This document shows, in pieces, positions 1-6,848 of a stretch of 10,780 nucleotides of DNA. The notes under the pieces were generated by a model. The model ran no database searches and was not told the DNA's origin. It saw nothing but the letters and a program-made list of their open reading frames with translations. This stretch comes from DYGX01 sp035325905 (GTDB lineage Bacteria; Chloroflexota; Anaerolineae; Aggregatilineales; Aggregatilineaceae), in assembly GCA_035325905.1 (NCBI GenBank), contig DAOKYY010000106.1, forward strand, positions 1 through 10,780. The letters are read 5' to 3'. Position 1 is the stretch's first letter. Each line of letters opens with the position of its first letter. Made by a program: the position numbers and the translations under genes.

Positions 1-2
1 TC

Positions 3-71
3 TTCGCCTCGGCGGAGCGTGCTCATGACTACGCGAAGGCGTGGCTGGTAGAGACAGATGGGAAGACATAA
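3..71 (+). CDS. C-terminal tail of an unidentified protein (partial)
   Basis: An open frame enters from the left edge and ends at TAA 69-71, giving about 22 residues (FASAERAHDYAKAWLVETDG, then KT). Most of its third codon positions are G or C, which suits a real gene in this genome. It is too short to assign to a family. It overlaps, in another frame, the toxin-like remnant at 29-178, so one of the two may be chance or the locus may be rearranged. Confidence 0.3.
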   Translation, partial: FASAERAHDYAKAWLVETDGKT

Positions 72-178
72 AGCGAAAGGAAAGGAACAGACGCGATGTG
101 GAAGCTGACGACGCGTTTGTAGTGACTGCTTACTTCTCGAGTCGATTGAAGAAGGGACAAACAGTATGGCACCCCTGA
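29..178 (+). pseudogene. Remnant of a small toxin-like gene next to DUF2283
   Basis: The frame opens after TGA 26-28 and ends at TGA 176-178. Its last 20 or so residues read DAFVVTAYFSSRLKKGQTVW, then HP. A hydrophobic strand followed by TAY, a basic stretch, KxG and a Trp is how I remember the C-termini of small RelE/Barnase-like or DUF4258-like proteins encoded just upstream of DUF2283 genes. That is recall, not a search. The upstream part (GRDRWEDIKRKERNRR) is short and highly charged. No complete catalytic domain fits in about 49 codons, so I read it as an internally deleted or truncated copy. It overlaps the DUF2283 start by 13 nt, an arrangement typical of coupled gene pairs. A purine-rich stretch at 76-87 could serve as a ribosome site for GTG 98. 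Confidence 0.35.
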
Positions 179-381
179 AGGTGTGGTATGACCAGGAAGC
201 CGATTTCCTTGAAGTCATCTTCGAAGACGCGCCCGCCGTCTTGGATGAAATTGGCGACGACATCTTCGAGCGACGGACGCCTGACGGTCGCGTGGTCGGA
301 TTCGCCGTGCTGAACTTCAGCAAACACGATCGTGATACTCTCGCCCTCCCGCTGGCTGTTACCGCCGTTTCAGCAGCCTGA
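166..381 (+). CDS. DUF2283 family small protein
   Basis: A 71-residue protein. The N-terminus (MAPLKVWYDQEADFLEVIFE) has the signature strand of DUF2283: a short beta-strand, YDxEADxLEV, a charged turn, then a second sheet containing DGRVVGFAVLNFS. Family members are usually 60-80 residues, so this is full length. Their biochemical function is not established. They are often the second gene of small toxin-antitoxin-like pairs, which matches the toxin-like remnant whose last 13 nt overlap this start. The ATG follows a good ribosome-binding site (GAAGAAGGGA, 148-157). Codon third positions are less GC-biased than in the ABC genes, hinting at an accessory origin. No membrane segment or signal peptide is visible. 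Confidence 0.8.
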   Translation: MAPLKVWYDQEADFLEVIFEDAPAVLDEIGDDIFERRTPDGRVVGFAVLNFSKHDRDTLALPLAVTAVSAA

Positions 382-408
382 GACAGGGCTAGCCGCCCAC
401 TCAACAAC

Positions 409-449
409 AAAAAGCAGCGAGGGCACGCGCACGCTCCCCGCTGCTTTTT
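409..449. terminator. Bidirectional intrinsic terminator
   Basis: The 11-nt arms at 409-419 (AAAAAGCAGCG) and 439-449 (CGCTGCTTTTT) are perfect inverted complements. The stem extends by GGG 421-423 with CCC 436-438 past a one-base bulge. A run of T follows the stem on both strands. It lies between the convergent DUF2283 and ABC exporter genes and would stop transcription from both sides. Confidence 0.85.
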
Positions 450-460
450 GCGTTCGCGAA

Positions 461-479
461 CCGCTCACCGCTAATCGCT
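461..479 (-). repeat. Heptamer repeat at ABC gene stop (degenerate GCRGTTA)
   Basis: On the minus strand this reads AGCGATTAGCGGTGAGCGG, continuing with GTTCGCG. It is a diverged tandem of the 7-nt unit GCRGTTA seen at 7886-7903 and 9523-9582. The TAG inside it (471-473) is the stop codon of the second ABC exporter gene. Confidence 0.5.
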
Positions 480-2405
480 CGCCGCGTGTTCCGGCTCCGG
501 CACGTCGCGGCGGAACTGGCTCATGTACAGGTCGTAGTAGAACCCCTTGCGCGCCAGCAGCTCGGCGTGCGTGCCATGCTCGACGATCTCGCCGTCGGCG
601 ATGACGTACACCTGCGCGGCGTTGCGGATCGTGCTCAGCCGGTGCGCGATCACGAAGCTGGTCCGCCCTTGCAGCAGTTTTTCGAGCGCCTGCTGGATCA
701 GCCGCTCGGTGCGCGTATCGACGCTGCTGGTCGCCTCGTCCAGGATCAGCAGGCGGGGGTTCGCCAGCGCCGCCCGCGCGATCGCGATCAATTGGCGCTG
801 GCCCTGGCTCAGGCCGCTGCCGCGCTCGCCGAGCACGGTCTGGTAGCCCTCCGGCAGGCTGCGGATGAAGTCGTCGGCGTGGGCCAGCTTCGCGGCGGCG
901 ATCACCTCGTCGTCGGTCGCGTCCGGGCGGCCATAGCGGATGTTCTCCATCACCGGCTCGCTGAACAGAAAGGTGTCTTGCAGCACCAGCCCGATCTGCT
1001 GGCGCAGGCTGGCGGCGGTCACGTCACGCACGTCGATGCCGTCAATCAGCACCGCGCCGCTGTCTACGTCGTAGAAGCGCGGCAGCAGGTTGATGATCGT
1101 GGTCTTGCCCGCGCCGGTCGGCCCGACGATGGCGATCGTCTCGCCCGGCTGCGCGCTGAGGCTGACGCCGCGCAGCACCGGCTCGTCCTCGTTGTAGCTC
1201 ATCCACACGTCGCGCAGCTCGACCCGCCCCTCGATCGGCGGCATTTCACGCGCGCCGGGCTTGTCGGTCACGTCCGGCTGCTCGTCGAGGAACTCGAAGA
1301 TGCGCTCGGTCCCGGCGATGGCGCTCTGGATGTTGGTCCACAGCGTCGCGATCAACTGGATCGGCTGGTTAAATTGCTGCGAGTACGAGACGAAGGTGAT
1401 GATCAGCCCCAGCGAGATGGTCGTGCCAAGCAAGTCCTGATCGCGCAGCATGACGATGCCCCCCACCCCGGCCACGATCGCGATCGCGATGTAGCCCAGG
1501 GCTTCGAGCGCGGGCATCAGCGCGCTGGTGTAGGCGACCGCCTTGATGTTGGCGTCGCGGTTGGCGGCGTTGGACTCGCGGAAGCGCGCGATGTTCTCGT
1601 CCTCGCGGGTGAACGCTTGCGCCTCGCGCACCCCGGCGATGTTCTCCTGCAAGTCGGCGTTGACCCCGCCGATCTCGCGCCGGGCGCGGCGGAACGCCTT
1701 GCGCGCCTGCTGCGAAAACCAGACCGTCGCCAGCACCATGAACGGCACCGTCACCATCGCGATCAGTGCGAACGGCACGCTGCGCCGGAACATGACGAAC
1801 GTCAGCCAGACGATCAGCAGCGCGCCGCGCACGACCTGCACCAGCGCGAAGCTCAGCGCCTGTTGCAGCGTGTCGGTGTCGTTGGTCATGCGGCTCATGA
1901 TGTCGCCCGCTTCGTGCTTCGCGTAATAGCCGAGCGAGAGCCGGTGCACCTGGCGGAAGATTTCCAGCCGCAGGTCACGCAGGACGTGCAGCCCGGCCCA
2001 GCGCATCAGGTTGAACTGCAAGCCGGTCGTCACCGCGCCGAGCACGAACAGCCCGATCAGCAGCAGGACGATCTCGCCCACCCCGGCCAGCGCCTCATCG
2101 CGCGCTCGCGACGCGTCGGCGTCGGTGTACCAGCAGTTGCTCCCCGCCGCTTCCGCCGCGCCCTGCATGACGCCGCCAGCCTGAGACGCCGCGCTCTGCG
2201 TGGCCGGAATGAGGTAACAGTCCACCGTCTGGCCGATCAGGTCCGGGGCGAGCACCTGCGTCCACGCGCTGATCAGCGCCAGGGCCAGCACCGCCAGCAA
2301 CAAGCCGCGCCGGCCGCCAAAGTAGCCCCACAGCCGGCGCAGCGTAGCCGAGGTGCTTTTGGGCTTGAGCGCCTCGACCTCGAACAGGTGGCGGCGATCC
2401 ATCAT
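471..2405 (-). CDS. ABC exporter half-transporter, catalytic-site subunit of a heterodimer
   Basis: A 644-residue fused exporter subunit: a six-helix membrane domain (about residues 35-325) followed by an ATPase domain (about 395-630). Visible motifs are Walker A GPTGAGKTT with K434, Q-loop Q476, signature LSQGQ (532-536), Walker B LLILDE with catalytic E557, and switch H588. The Walker B Glu and His are canonical while the signature is altered (LSGGQ to LSQGQ). This is the pattern of the TM288/BmrD-like partner in heterodimeric exporters. Its ATPase motifs complement those of the upstream gene, so the two should form one transporter with a single full ATP site, most likely exporting drugs or lipophilic compounds; the substrate cannot be read from sequence. 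The only two cysteines, C63 and C91, lie in a long loop between the first two helices, predicted outside. The ATG overlaps the upstream stop as ATGA, indicating translational coupling. It is the last gene of the operon. Confidence 0.93.
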   Translation of the reverse strand: MMDRRHLFEVEALKPKSTSATLRRLWGYFGGRRGLLLAVLALALISAWTQVLAPDLIGQTVDCYLIPATQSAASQAGGVMQGAAEAAGSNCWYTDADASRARDEALAGVGEIVLLLIGLFVLGAVTTGLQFNLMRWAGLHVLRDLRLEIFRQVHRLSLGYYAKHEAGDIMSRMTNDTDTLQQALSFALVQVVRGALLIVWLTFVMFRRSVPFALIAMVTVPFMVLATVWFSQQARKAFRRARREIGGVNADLQENIAGVREAQAFTREDENIARFRESNAANRDANIKAVAYTSALMPALEALGYIAIAIVAGVGGIVMLRDQDLLGTTISLGLIITFVSYSQQFNQPIQLIATLWTNIQSAIAGTERIFEFLDEQPDVTDKPGAREMPPIEGRVELRDVWMSYNEDEPVLRGVSLSAQPGETIAIVGPTGAGKTTIINLLPRFYDVDSGAVLIDGIDVRDVTAASLRQQIGLVLQDTFLFSEPVMENIRYGRPDATDDEVIAAAKLAHADDFIRSLPEGYQTVLGERGSGLSQGQRQLIAIARAALANPRLLILDEATSSVDTRTERLIQQALEKLLQGRTSFVIAHRLSTIRNAAQVYVIADGEIVEHGTHAELLARKGFYYDLYMSQFRRDVPEPEHAASD

Positions 2406-4336
2406 GGGCGCACCCCCTCTCCCGCAGCCAGCACATCGTCCGGCGCGGCGTCTTCGACCAGCTGCGAGTTGTAGATTTCGACGTAGATCGGGCTGGATTC
2501 CATCAGCTCCTCGTGGGTGCCGCGCGCGGCGATCCGTCCCTGCTCCAGCACCAGGATTAGGTCGGCGTTCAGCACGGTGCTGATGCGCTGCGCGATCACA
2601 AAGCTGGTCCGCCCCTGCATCAGCTGGTCAAGCGCCTGCTGGATGCGGTATTCGGTGGCGAGGTCCACGCTGCTGGTCGAGTCGTCCAGGATCAGGATGC
2701 GCGGGTTGAGCAGCAGCGCGCGGGCAATGGCGATGCGCTGCTTCTGCCCGCCGGACAGCGTCGCGCCGCGCTCGCCAACCGGCGTGTCGTAGCCTTGCGG
2801 GAACGAGGCGATAAAATCGTGCGCCTCTGCCGCTTGCGCGGCGCGGATCACCTCGTCGAGCGGCGCATCCGGGCGGCCAAACGCGATGTTATCGCGGATC
2901 GTGCCGGTGAACAGCGTCGTCTCTTGCAGCACGATCCCAATGTTCGAGCGCAGGCTGTTGAGCGTCACGTCGCGCACGTCGTGGCCGTCGATCAGCACGC
3001 GGCCCTCGGTCACGTCATAAAAGCGCGGCAGCAGGTTGATGATCGTCGTCTTGCCGCTGCCCGTCGCGCCGAGCAGCGCGACCGTCTGGCCGGGCCGCGC
3101 CTCGAACGAGACCTCCTTCAGCACGTCCTCGCCGTGCTTGAAGTAGCGGAACGACACGTCCTCGAAGGCCACGTATCCCTCGATCTCGCCCAGCTCGGTC
3201 GCGCCGGGCCGGTTCTCGACCTCGTTCTCGGCGTCGAGAATCTCGAAGATGCGCTCGGCGGAGGCTGCCGCTTGCGCCATCAGCGAGATGATGAAGCCCA
3301 GGTTGCCGAGCGGGAAGAAGACGTAGACCAGGTAGAGGCTGAACTCCTGCCACTCGCCGAGCGTCAGCGTGCCGTCGACGATCTGGTGGCTGGCGGCGTA
3401 GAGCACCGCCGCCTGGCCCAGGTTCGCGATCAGGAAGATCAGCGGGAAGATGAACGAGAAGATCAGGCTGATGCGCAGGTTCTGCTGCAAATGCCGCTCG
3501 ACGCTGGCCTCGAAGCGCGCGGTTTCCTGCGGCTCGCGCACGAACGCCTTGACCACGCGGATCCCGGCCAGGTTCTCTTGCAGGATGGTGTTCAGCTCCG
3601 ACAGGCGCTGTTGCAGCTTGACGAACAGCGGCTGCGAGACGGCGCCGAAGATCATAAACACGATCAGCGCCAGCGGCAGCACCGGCAGCACGACCAGCGT
3701 CAGGCGCGGGTTGGTCCCGACCAGGATAATCAGCGTCCCGACCAGCAGCACGACCGCTTGCAGCGCCAGCAGCAGCCCTTGCCCCACGAACAGCCGGACC
3801 TTTTCCACGTCGTCCGTGGCGCGGATCATGAGCTGGCCGGTCTGGTTGCGGTCGTGGTAGCCGAAGGAAAGGCGCTGGATTTTGGCGAACAGCTCGTTGC
3901 GGAAGTCGAACGCGATGCTCTGCGACAGCCGCTCGGCCATGTAGCCCTGGAAGAAGGCGAAGACGCCGCGCGCCAGCGCGAACGCGACGATCGCGATCCC
4001 GGCGGCGATCAGCGCGTCTTCGGCCCCGGCGGCGGTGTTTTGCAAAGACTCGACCGTGGTGCCCAGCCGCGCGGCGGCCTGCGTCTGAATCGCGGGCGGC
4101 AGGTCCAGCACCGTGCGGGCGAGCGTGCCCTCGGTCACGGCGTCGATGATGTGCCGCACCAGCCAGGGCACGGCAAGCTGCGCCGCGCTGGCGATCAGCA
4201 GCGCGGTGTAGGCGACGATCGCCGCGCCGCGATAATGGCTGACATAGCCCAGGGCGCGGCCCAGCGCGCGGAAGCTCTGGCGGCCCATGCGCGAGCGGCC
4301 GCCCCCCGCCGGGTGTGAGTTTGCGCGACGGTTCAA
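2402..4336 (-). CDS. ABC exporter half-transporter, degenerate-site subunit of a heterodimer
   Basis: A 644-residue subunit with six predicted membrane helices (about residues 35-330) and an ATPase domain (about 390-620). Motifs are Walker A GATGSGKTT with K429, Q-loop in VLQETTLF, a perfect LSGGQ signature (527-531), Walker B ILILDD with D552 where the catalytic Glu should be, and Q583 in place of the switch His (IAQRIST). Glu-to-Asp plus His-to-Gln defines the degenerate-site subunit (TM287/BmrC/LmrC type). Its intact signature completes the active site of the partner gene. The start is TTG at 4336, backed by GAGGA seven bases upstream; the in-frame ATG at 4288 has no well-placed ribosome site. 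It lies 10 nt after the marR-type stop and overlaps the next gene by 4 nt. A long loop between helices 1 and 2 (about residues 67-108) mirrors that in the partner. No cysteine is visible. Confidence 0.93.
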   Translation of the reverse strand: MNRRANSHPAGGGRSRMGRQSFRALGRALGYVSHYRGAAIVAYTALLIASAAQLAVPWLVRHIIDAVTEGTLARTVLDLPPAIQTQAAARLGTTVESLQNTAAGAEDALIAAGIAIVAFALARGVFAFFQGYMAERLSQSIAFDFRNELFAKIQRLSFGYHDRNQTGQLMIRATDDVEKVRLFVGQGLLLALQAVVLLVGTLIILVGTNPRLTLVVLPVLPLALIVFMIFGAVSQPLFVKLQQRLSELNTILQENLAGIRVVKAFVREPQETARFEASVERHLQQNLRISLIFSFIFPLIFLIANLGQAAVLYAASHQIVDGTLTLGEWQEFSLYLVYVFFPLGNLGFIISLMAQAAASAERIFEILDAENEVENRPGATELGEIEGYVAFEDVSFRYFKHGEDVLKEVSFEARPGQTVALLGATGSGKTTIINLLPRFYDVTEGRVLIDGHDVRDVTLNSLRSNIGIVLQETTLFTGTIRDNIAFGRPDAPLDEVIRAAQAAEAHDFIASFPQGYDTPVGERGATLSGGQKQRIAIARALLLNPRILILDDSTSSVDLATEYRIQQALDQLMQGRTSFVIAQRISTVLNADLILVLEQGRIAARGTHEELMESSPIYVEIYNSQLVEDAAPDDVLAAGEGVRP

Positions 4337-4346
4337 GCGGTTATCC

Positions 4347-4934
4347 TCATTCTTTAGACGGCTGTCCGGCAGTCAGGTCGGGATCGAACTCAGGGCTGTG
4401 CAGGCCAAGCGCCGCCGCGCGGGCGGCCAGGTGCTCGATCAGCCGGCCGGTCATCTCGATCATCTGCGCTCGCTCCTCGACGGAAAGCGGCTCCAGCATG
4501 CTGTTTATCAGCGCGCCGTGTCGAGGAGCATACTCGCGCACCAGCGCGGCGCCGGCGGGGGTGATCTGCACGCGGAACTGGCGCCGGTCTTCAGGGTGCA
4601 GCTCGCGCACGATGTAGCCCTGCTCCTCCAGCCCGTTCAGCAGCGCGCTAATCGTGTTGCGGCTGACGCCCATGTGCTGGCTGAGGCTGCTCGGCGCCAG
4701 CGCGTCGCATCCGTGCTCGCTGGCAATCAGCAAGTGGACCAGCAGGCGCATCCGCGCGGGAGAAAGCGGCCCGCTGCGAGCGTTCTCGCCGCTCAGATTC
4801 CGCATCAGTTGAACGACGATCCGCAGATGCTGAGCAAGTTCCAGCGCCTGCATGTTCTCCTTGCCGAAGACCTGTCCCATCAGCGCGCGGACGTGTGGGG
4901 GCGGCCCCAGGGCAGCGGGGAATTCTTCAGACAT
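4347..4934 (-). CDS. MarR-type transcriptional repressor of the ABC operon
   Basis: A 195-residue winged-helix regulator. Numbering from the ATG at 4934, dimerisation helices lie at about 26-50 and 145-180. The helix-turn-helix lies at about 80-108, with SRNTISALLNGLEEQGYI as recognition helix, and a wing containing the characteristic PEDRR (114-118) follows. I prefer ATG 4934 over the longer ATG at 4976 for two reasons. The codons of the longer version contain the promoter -10 box, so it would lie upstream of the transcript start. The 4934 start also has GAAAGGG five bases away. MarR proteins typically repress their own operon and release DNA on binding small lipophilic ligands. As the first gene before two exporter genes, it fits a ligand-sensing switch for efflux. 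The GAGGA serving the next gene overlaps its stop codon. The ligand is unknown. Confidence 0.9.
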   Translation of the reverse strand: MSEEFPAALGPPPHVRALMGQVFGKENMQALELAQHLRIVVQLMRNLSGENARSGPLSPARMRLLVHLLIASEHGCDALAPSSLSQHMGVSRNTISALLNGLEEQGYIVRELHPEDRRQFRVQITPAGAALVREYAPRHGALINSMLEPLSVEERAQMIEMTGRLIEHLAARAAALGLHSPEFDPDLTAGQPSKE

Positions 4935-4964
4935 CGGCACCCTTTCAGAACAATACGAGGCAGA

Positions 4965-4992
4965 ATTGTACGCCATAGAATTATTTTGTCAA
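4965..4992 (-). promoter_or_regulatory. Promoter of the marR-ABC operon
   Basis: On the minus strand, -35 TTGACA (4987-4992, perfect) and -10 TACAAT (4965-4970, five of six) are separated by 16 bp. Transcription would begin near 4958, leaving a leader of about 24 nt that contains the GAAAGGG ribosome site before ATG 4934. Confidence 0.85.
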
Positions 4993-4995
4993 CAA
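4986..4995. promoter_or_regulatory. Candidate MarR operator over the -35 box
   Basis: TTGTCAACAA is a 4+2+4 palindrome that overlaps the -35 hexamer, where a bound dimer would block RNA polymerase. The surrounding AT-rich sequence stands out from the GC-rich genome. A direct repeat AGAATT also flanks the -10 box (4963-4968 and 4977-4982). Assignment to the MarR protein rests on position only. Confidence 0.45.
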
Positions 4996-5080
4996 GTAAT
5001 AAAAAGCCCCTCCTCCGGCCTCTCAAAAATGGAGAAATAAAGCGGGGAAAAAGACACAGCCGGGAGCACCGGGGTTCAAA

Positions 5081-5107
5081 GTCCCCTCTCCCGGTTGGAG
5101 AAGGGAC
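5081..5107. repeat. Intergenic hairpin repeat of CCCCTCTCCC type
   Basis: Arms 5081-5091 and 5097-5107 pair over 11 positions with one C/A mismatch around a 5-nt loop (CGGTT). The right arm is followed by TTAGGGGTGAGG. Hairpins of this composition occur as dispersed intergenic repeats in many high-GC genomes. With one copy here I cannot prove it is repeated. It lies between divergent promoters with no T-run after it, so it is not an ordinary terminator. Confidence 0.45.
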
Positions 5108-5151
5108 TTAGGGGTGAGGTTGGCTGCTTTTCGCGGCCCGGCGCTTTCTGC

Positions 5152-5157
5152 TACAAT
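5152..5157 (+). promoter_or_regulatory. -10 box of the secreted glycosidase-like gene (leaderless)
   Basis: TACAAT ends 8 nt before ATG 5166, so the expected start of transcription falls at about 5163-5166, essentially at the start codon. No Shine-Dalgarno sequence is present, and only a weak -35 (TTTCGC, 5129-5134) is found 17 bp upstream. The hexamer is identical to the -10 boxes at 4965, 6941 and 8703. Confidence 0.6.
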
Positions 5158-5165
5158 GCCTCGCC

Positions 5166-6677
5166 ATGCGACGAACAACCCTGACGCTCCTGATCGCGCT
5201 GGCCGCGCTGCTGACCACGCTCGCGCGGCCAGTGACTGCGCCTGCTCACGCGCAAGACGGCACCCCGCGCCCGCCGGACCCGCTCAGCCCCTTGCTGTTC
5301 GTCTCGGAAGCGCCGCGCCTGGTCGCGCGGCCGCCGCTCGGCGAGACCTTCGACACCGCCGCCGGGTGGCTGCCGACCGGCGTCTGGACCTTCGGCGCGA
5401 GCGGCTACGATGGCGCGGGCTGGCGCGTGGACGGGTCGCGGCGCGGCCTGTCGAGCGCGCTCGAATACGGCGGCCTGCTCGACTTGAGCGGCAAATCGAG
5501 CGCCCAATTGCTCTTTCGCCAGAGCGGGTCGCTGCCCGGCACCGACATCGTCGCGGTCGAGCTGAGCCTGGACGGCGGGCTGACATGGGTCGCGGTCGAT
5601 CAGCAGTTCGGCGTGGAGGCCGAATGGGAGCAGCGCATGGTCGATCTGCGCTTCTATCGCGGGCAGGTCGTGCGGCTGCGCTTCCGCGTGACGACCGGGG
5701 CCGCGCCGCTGCCCCCAGCCTTGCCCGGCGCTCCGCCGCCCGGCTACGCGCTGGACAACGTCGCGCTGCAAGTCTTCCTCGAAGCGCCGGATCGCCTCTA
5801 TTTTCCGCTGGACACGCGCCCGCGCGCCCTGCTCGGCCTGCATCTGATCATGGGCGCGTCGAGCGGGCCAGTGGTCGAGCTGGCGCAGCGGCTACAAGCC
5901 GCCGGCCACCCGATGTCCACCCTCAAAGGCACGACCGGGACCGAGAGCATCCTGGCGGAAGTGCGGCGCGTCTCGCCGGAGACGGTGCTGATTTACCGCT
6001 CGCTGCAAACCCCCGACGGCATGATCGACTGCCCCGACGCGGCCAACGACCCGGTGATGGAGGCGGCGCGCTGGATGAACAACCAGGCGCGCTACTGGAC
6101 GGGCGTCACGGCGGACTACTTCGAGATCATGAACGAGTGCCACCCGCCGATGGCGTGGCTGGTCCCGTTCGCGATCGAGGCGATGCGGCTGGCGAACGAG
6201 CGCGGGCTGTGCCTGCTGCTGTTCTCGTTCGCGGGCGGCAACCCGGAACCCGTCGAATACGCCGAGCTGGCTCCGGTCTACGACTACGCGCTCGATCACC
6301 CCTGCGGGCCGCAGCGCTATCACGGCATCGCGCTGCACGCCTACGGGGGCAGCGGCGGGGGGTTGCTGTCCGAGTCCGGGCCGTTTATGGCCTACCGCCA
6401 CCGCAAGTTTTACGAGCAGTTGCTGCCGCTGCTGCCGGAAGCCTACTACATTCCGGTCTACATCACCGAGGCCGGACCCGCCGACGGGCGGGTGGAGTTC
6501 GCCTGCGCGGACCTGGCGCGCGACGTGGTCCAGTACACGCGCGAGATCGAGCGCGACCCCTACGTGCGCGGCTTCAACTGGTGGAGCGTGGGTCCGCCCG
6601 ACGGCCAGTGGGTCGACGTGACGCCCTGCCTGCCGCAGATCGGTGACGCGCTGGTGGCGTATTACGCTGGGCGCTGA
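5166..6677 (+). CDS. Secreted glycoside-hydrolase-like protein (clan GH-A type TIM barrel)
   Basis: A 503-residue secreted protein. A signal peptide (residues 1-29) has a basic start, a Leu/Ala core and a cleavage site AHA|QD. Residues about 58-205 form a beta-sandwich ending in YALDNVALQVF, typical of MAM- or immune-inhibitor-A-like carbohydrate/adhesion modules. Residues about 225-503 read as a TIM barrel: LGLHLIMG (strand 1), DYFEIMNE (strand 4) with N323-E324 as acid/base, GIALHAYG with H391 (strand 6), VYITEAG with E435 as nucleophile (strand 7), and FNWWSVG (strand 8). Asn-Glu on strand 4 and a Glu on strand 7, 111 residues apart, is the clan GH-A arrangement, so a retaining glycosidase is likely. 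The substrate and GH family number cannot be assigned. It has its own promoter and reads away from the ABC operon. Confidence 0.75.
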   Translation: MRRTTLTLLIALAALLTTLARPVTAPAHAQDGTPRPPDPLSPLLFVSEAPRLVARPPLGETFDTAAGWLPTGVWTFGASGYDGAGWRVDGSRRGLSSALEYGGLLDLSGKSSAQLLFRQSGSLPGTDIVAVELSLDGGLTWVAVDQQFGVEAEWEQRMVDLRFYRGQVVRLRFRVTTGAAPLPPALPGAPPPGYALDNVALQVFLEAPDRLYFPLDTRPRALLGLHLIMGASSGPVVELAQRLQAAGHPMSTLKGTTGTESILAEVRRVSPETVLIYRSLQTPDGMIDCPDAANDPVMEAARWMNNQARYWTGVTADYFEIMNECHPPMAWLVPFAIEAMRLANERGLCLLLFSFAGGNPEPVEYAELAPVYDYALDHPCGPQRYHGIALHAYGGSGGGLLSESGPFMAYRHRKFYEQLLPLLPEAYYIPVYITEAGPADGRVEFACADLARDVVQYTREIERDPYVRGFNWWSVGPPDGQWVDVTPCLPQIGDALVAYYAGR

Positions 6678-6706
6678 GGGCTGCGGCTCCTCACTGCTCT
6701 TAGCGC
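6671..6706 (+). terminator. Possible weak terminator hairpin
   Basis: GCGCTGAG (6671-6678) pairs with CTTAGCGC (6699-6706), 8 bp with one G-T, around a 20-nt loop. The stem covers the stop codon of the glycosidase-like gene. The downstream CTTCCCTT is only loosely T-rich, so termination strength is doubtful. Confidence 0.3.
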
Positions 6707-6748
6707 CCGTCTTCCCTTAATCGAGCGTCAAGCGCGCGGGGGAAATCT
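6694..6748 (+). repeat. 55-bp sequence duplicated across the gap, left copy
   Basis: It begins CTGCTCTTAGCGCC and ends GGGGGAAATCT directly at the first N. It is identical over all 55 bases to 6849-6903. Most likely it is a contig-end overlap rather than a biological repeat. Confidence 0.9.
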
Positions 6749-6848
6749 NNNNNNNNNNNNNNNNNNNNNNNNNNNNNNNNNNNNNNNNNNNNNNNNNNNN
6801 NNNNNNNNNNNNNNNNNNNNNNNNNNNNNNNNNNNNNNNNNNNNNNNN
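6749..6848. other. Scaffold gap (100 Ns)
   Basis: Exactly 100 Ns, the usual placeholder for a gap of unknown size. Identical 55-bp sequence on both sides suggests the contigs overlap, so the true gap may be negative. Confidence 0.97.

Noticed and set aside
486..2474. A 662-codon open frame antisense to the ABC exporter gene
   Set aside because: It mirrors the ABC gene's GC-rich codons. Its product is a His/Arg/Gln/Val-rich sequence without domains, and the opposite strand encodes an intact ABC protein.
2795..4318. A 507-codon open frame antisense to the second ABC gene
   Set aside because: Same codon-mirror effect, with low-complexity Asp/Arg/Gln composition and no motif.
5114..6646. A 510-codon plus-strand frame overlapping the glycosidase-like gene
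   Set aside because: The product is almost entirely Arg/Ala/Gly. The alternative frame has a signal peptide, catalytic motifs and a promoter.
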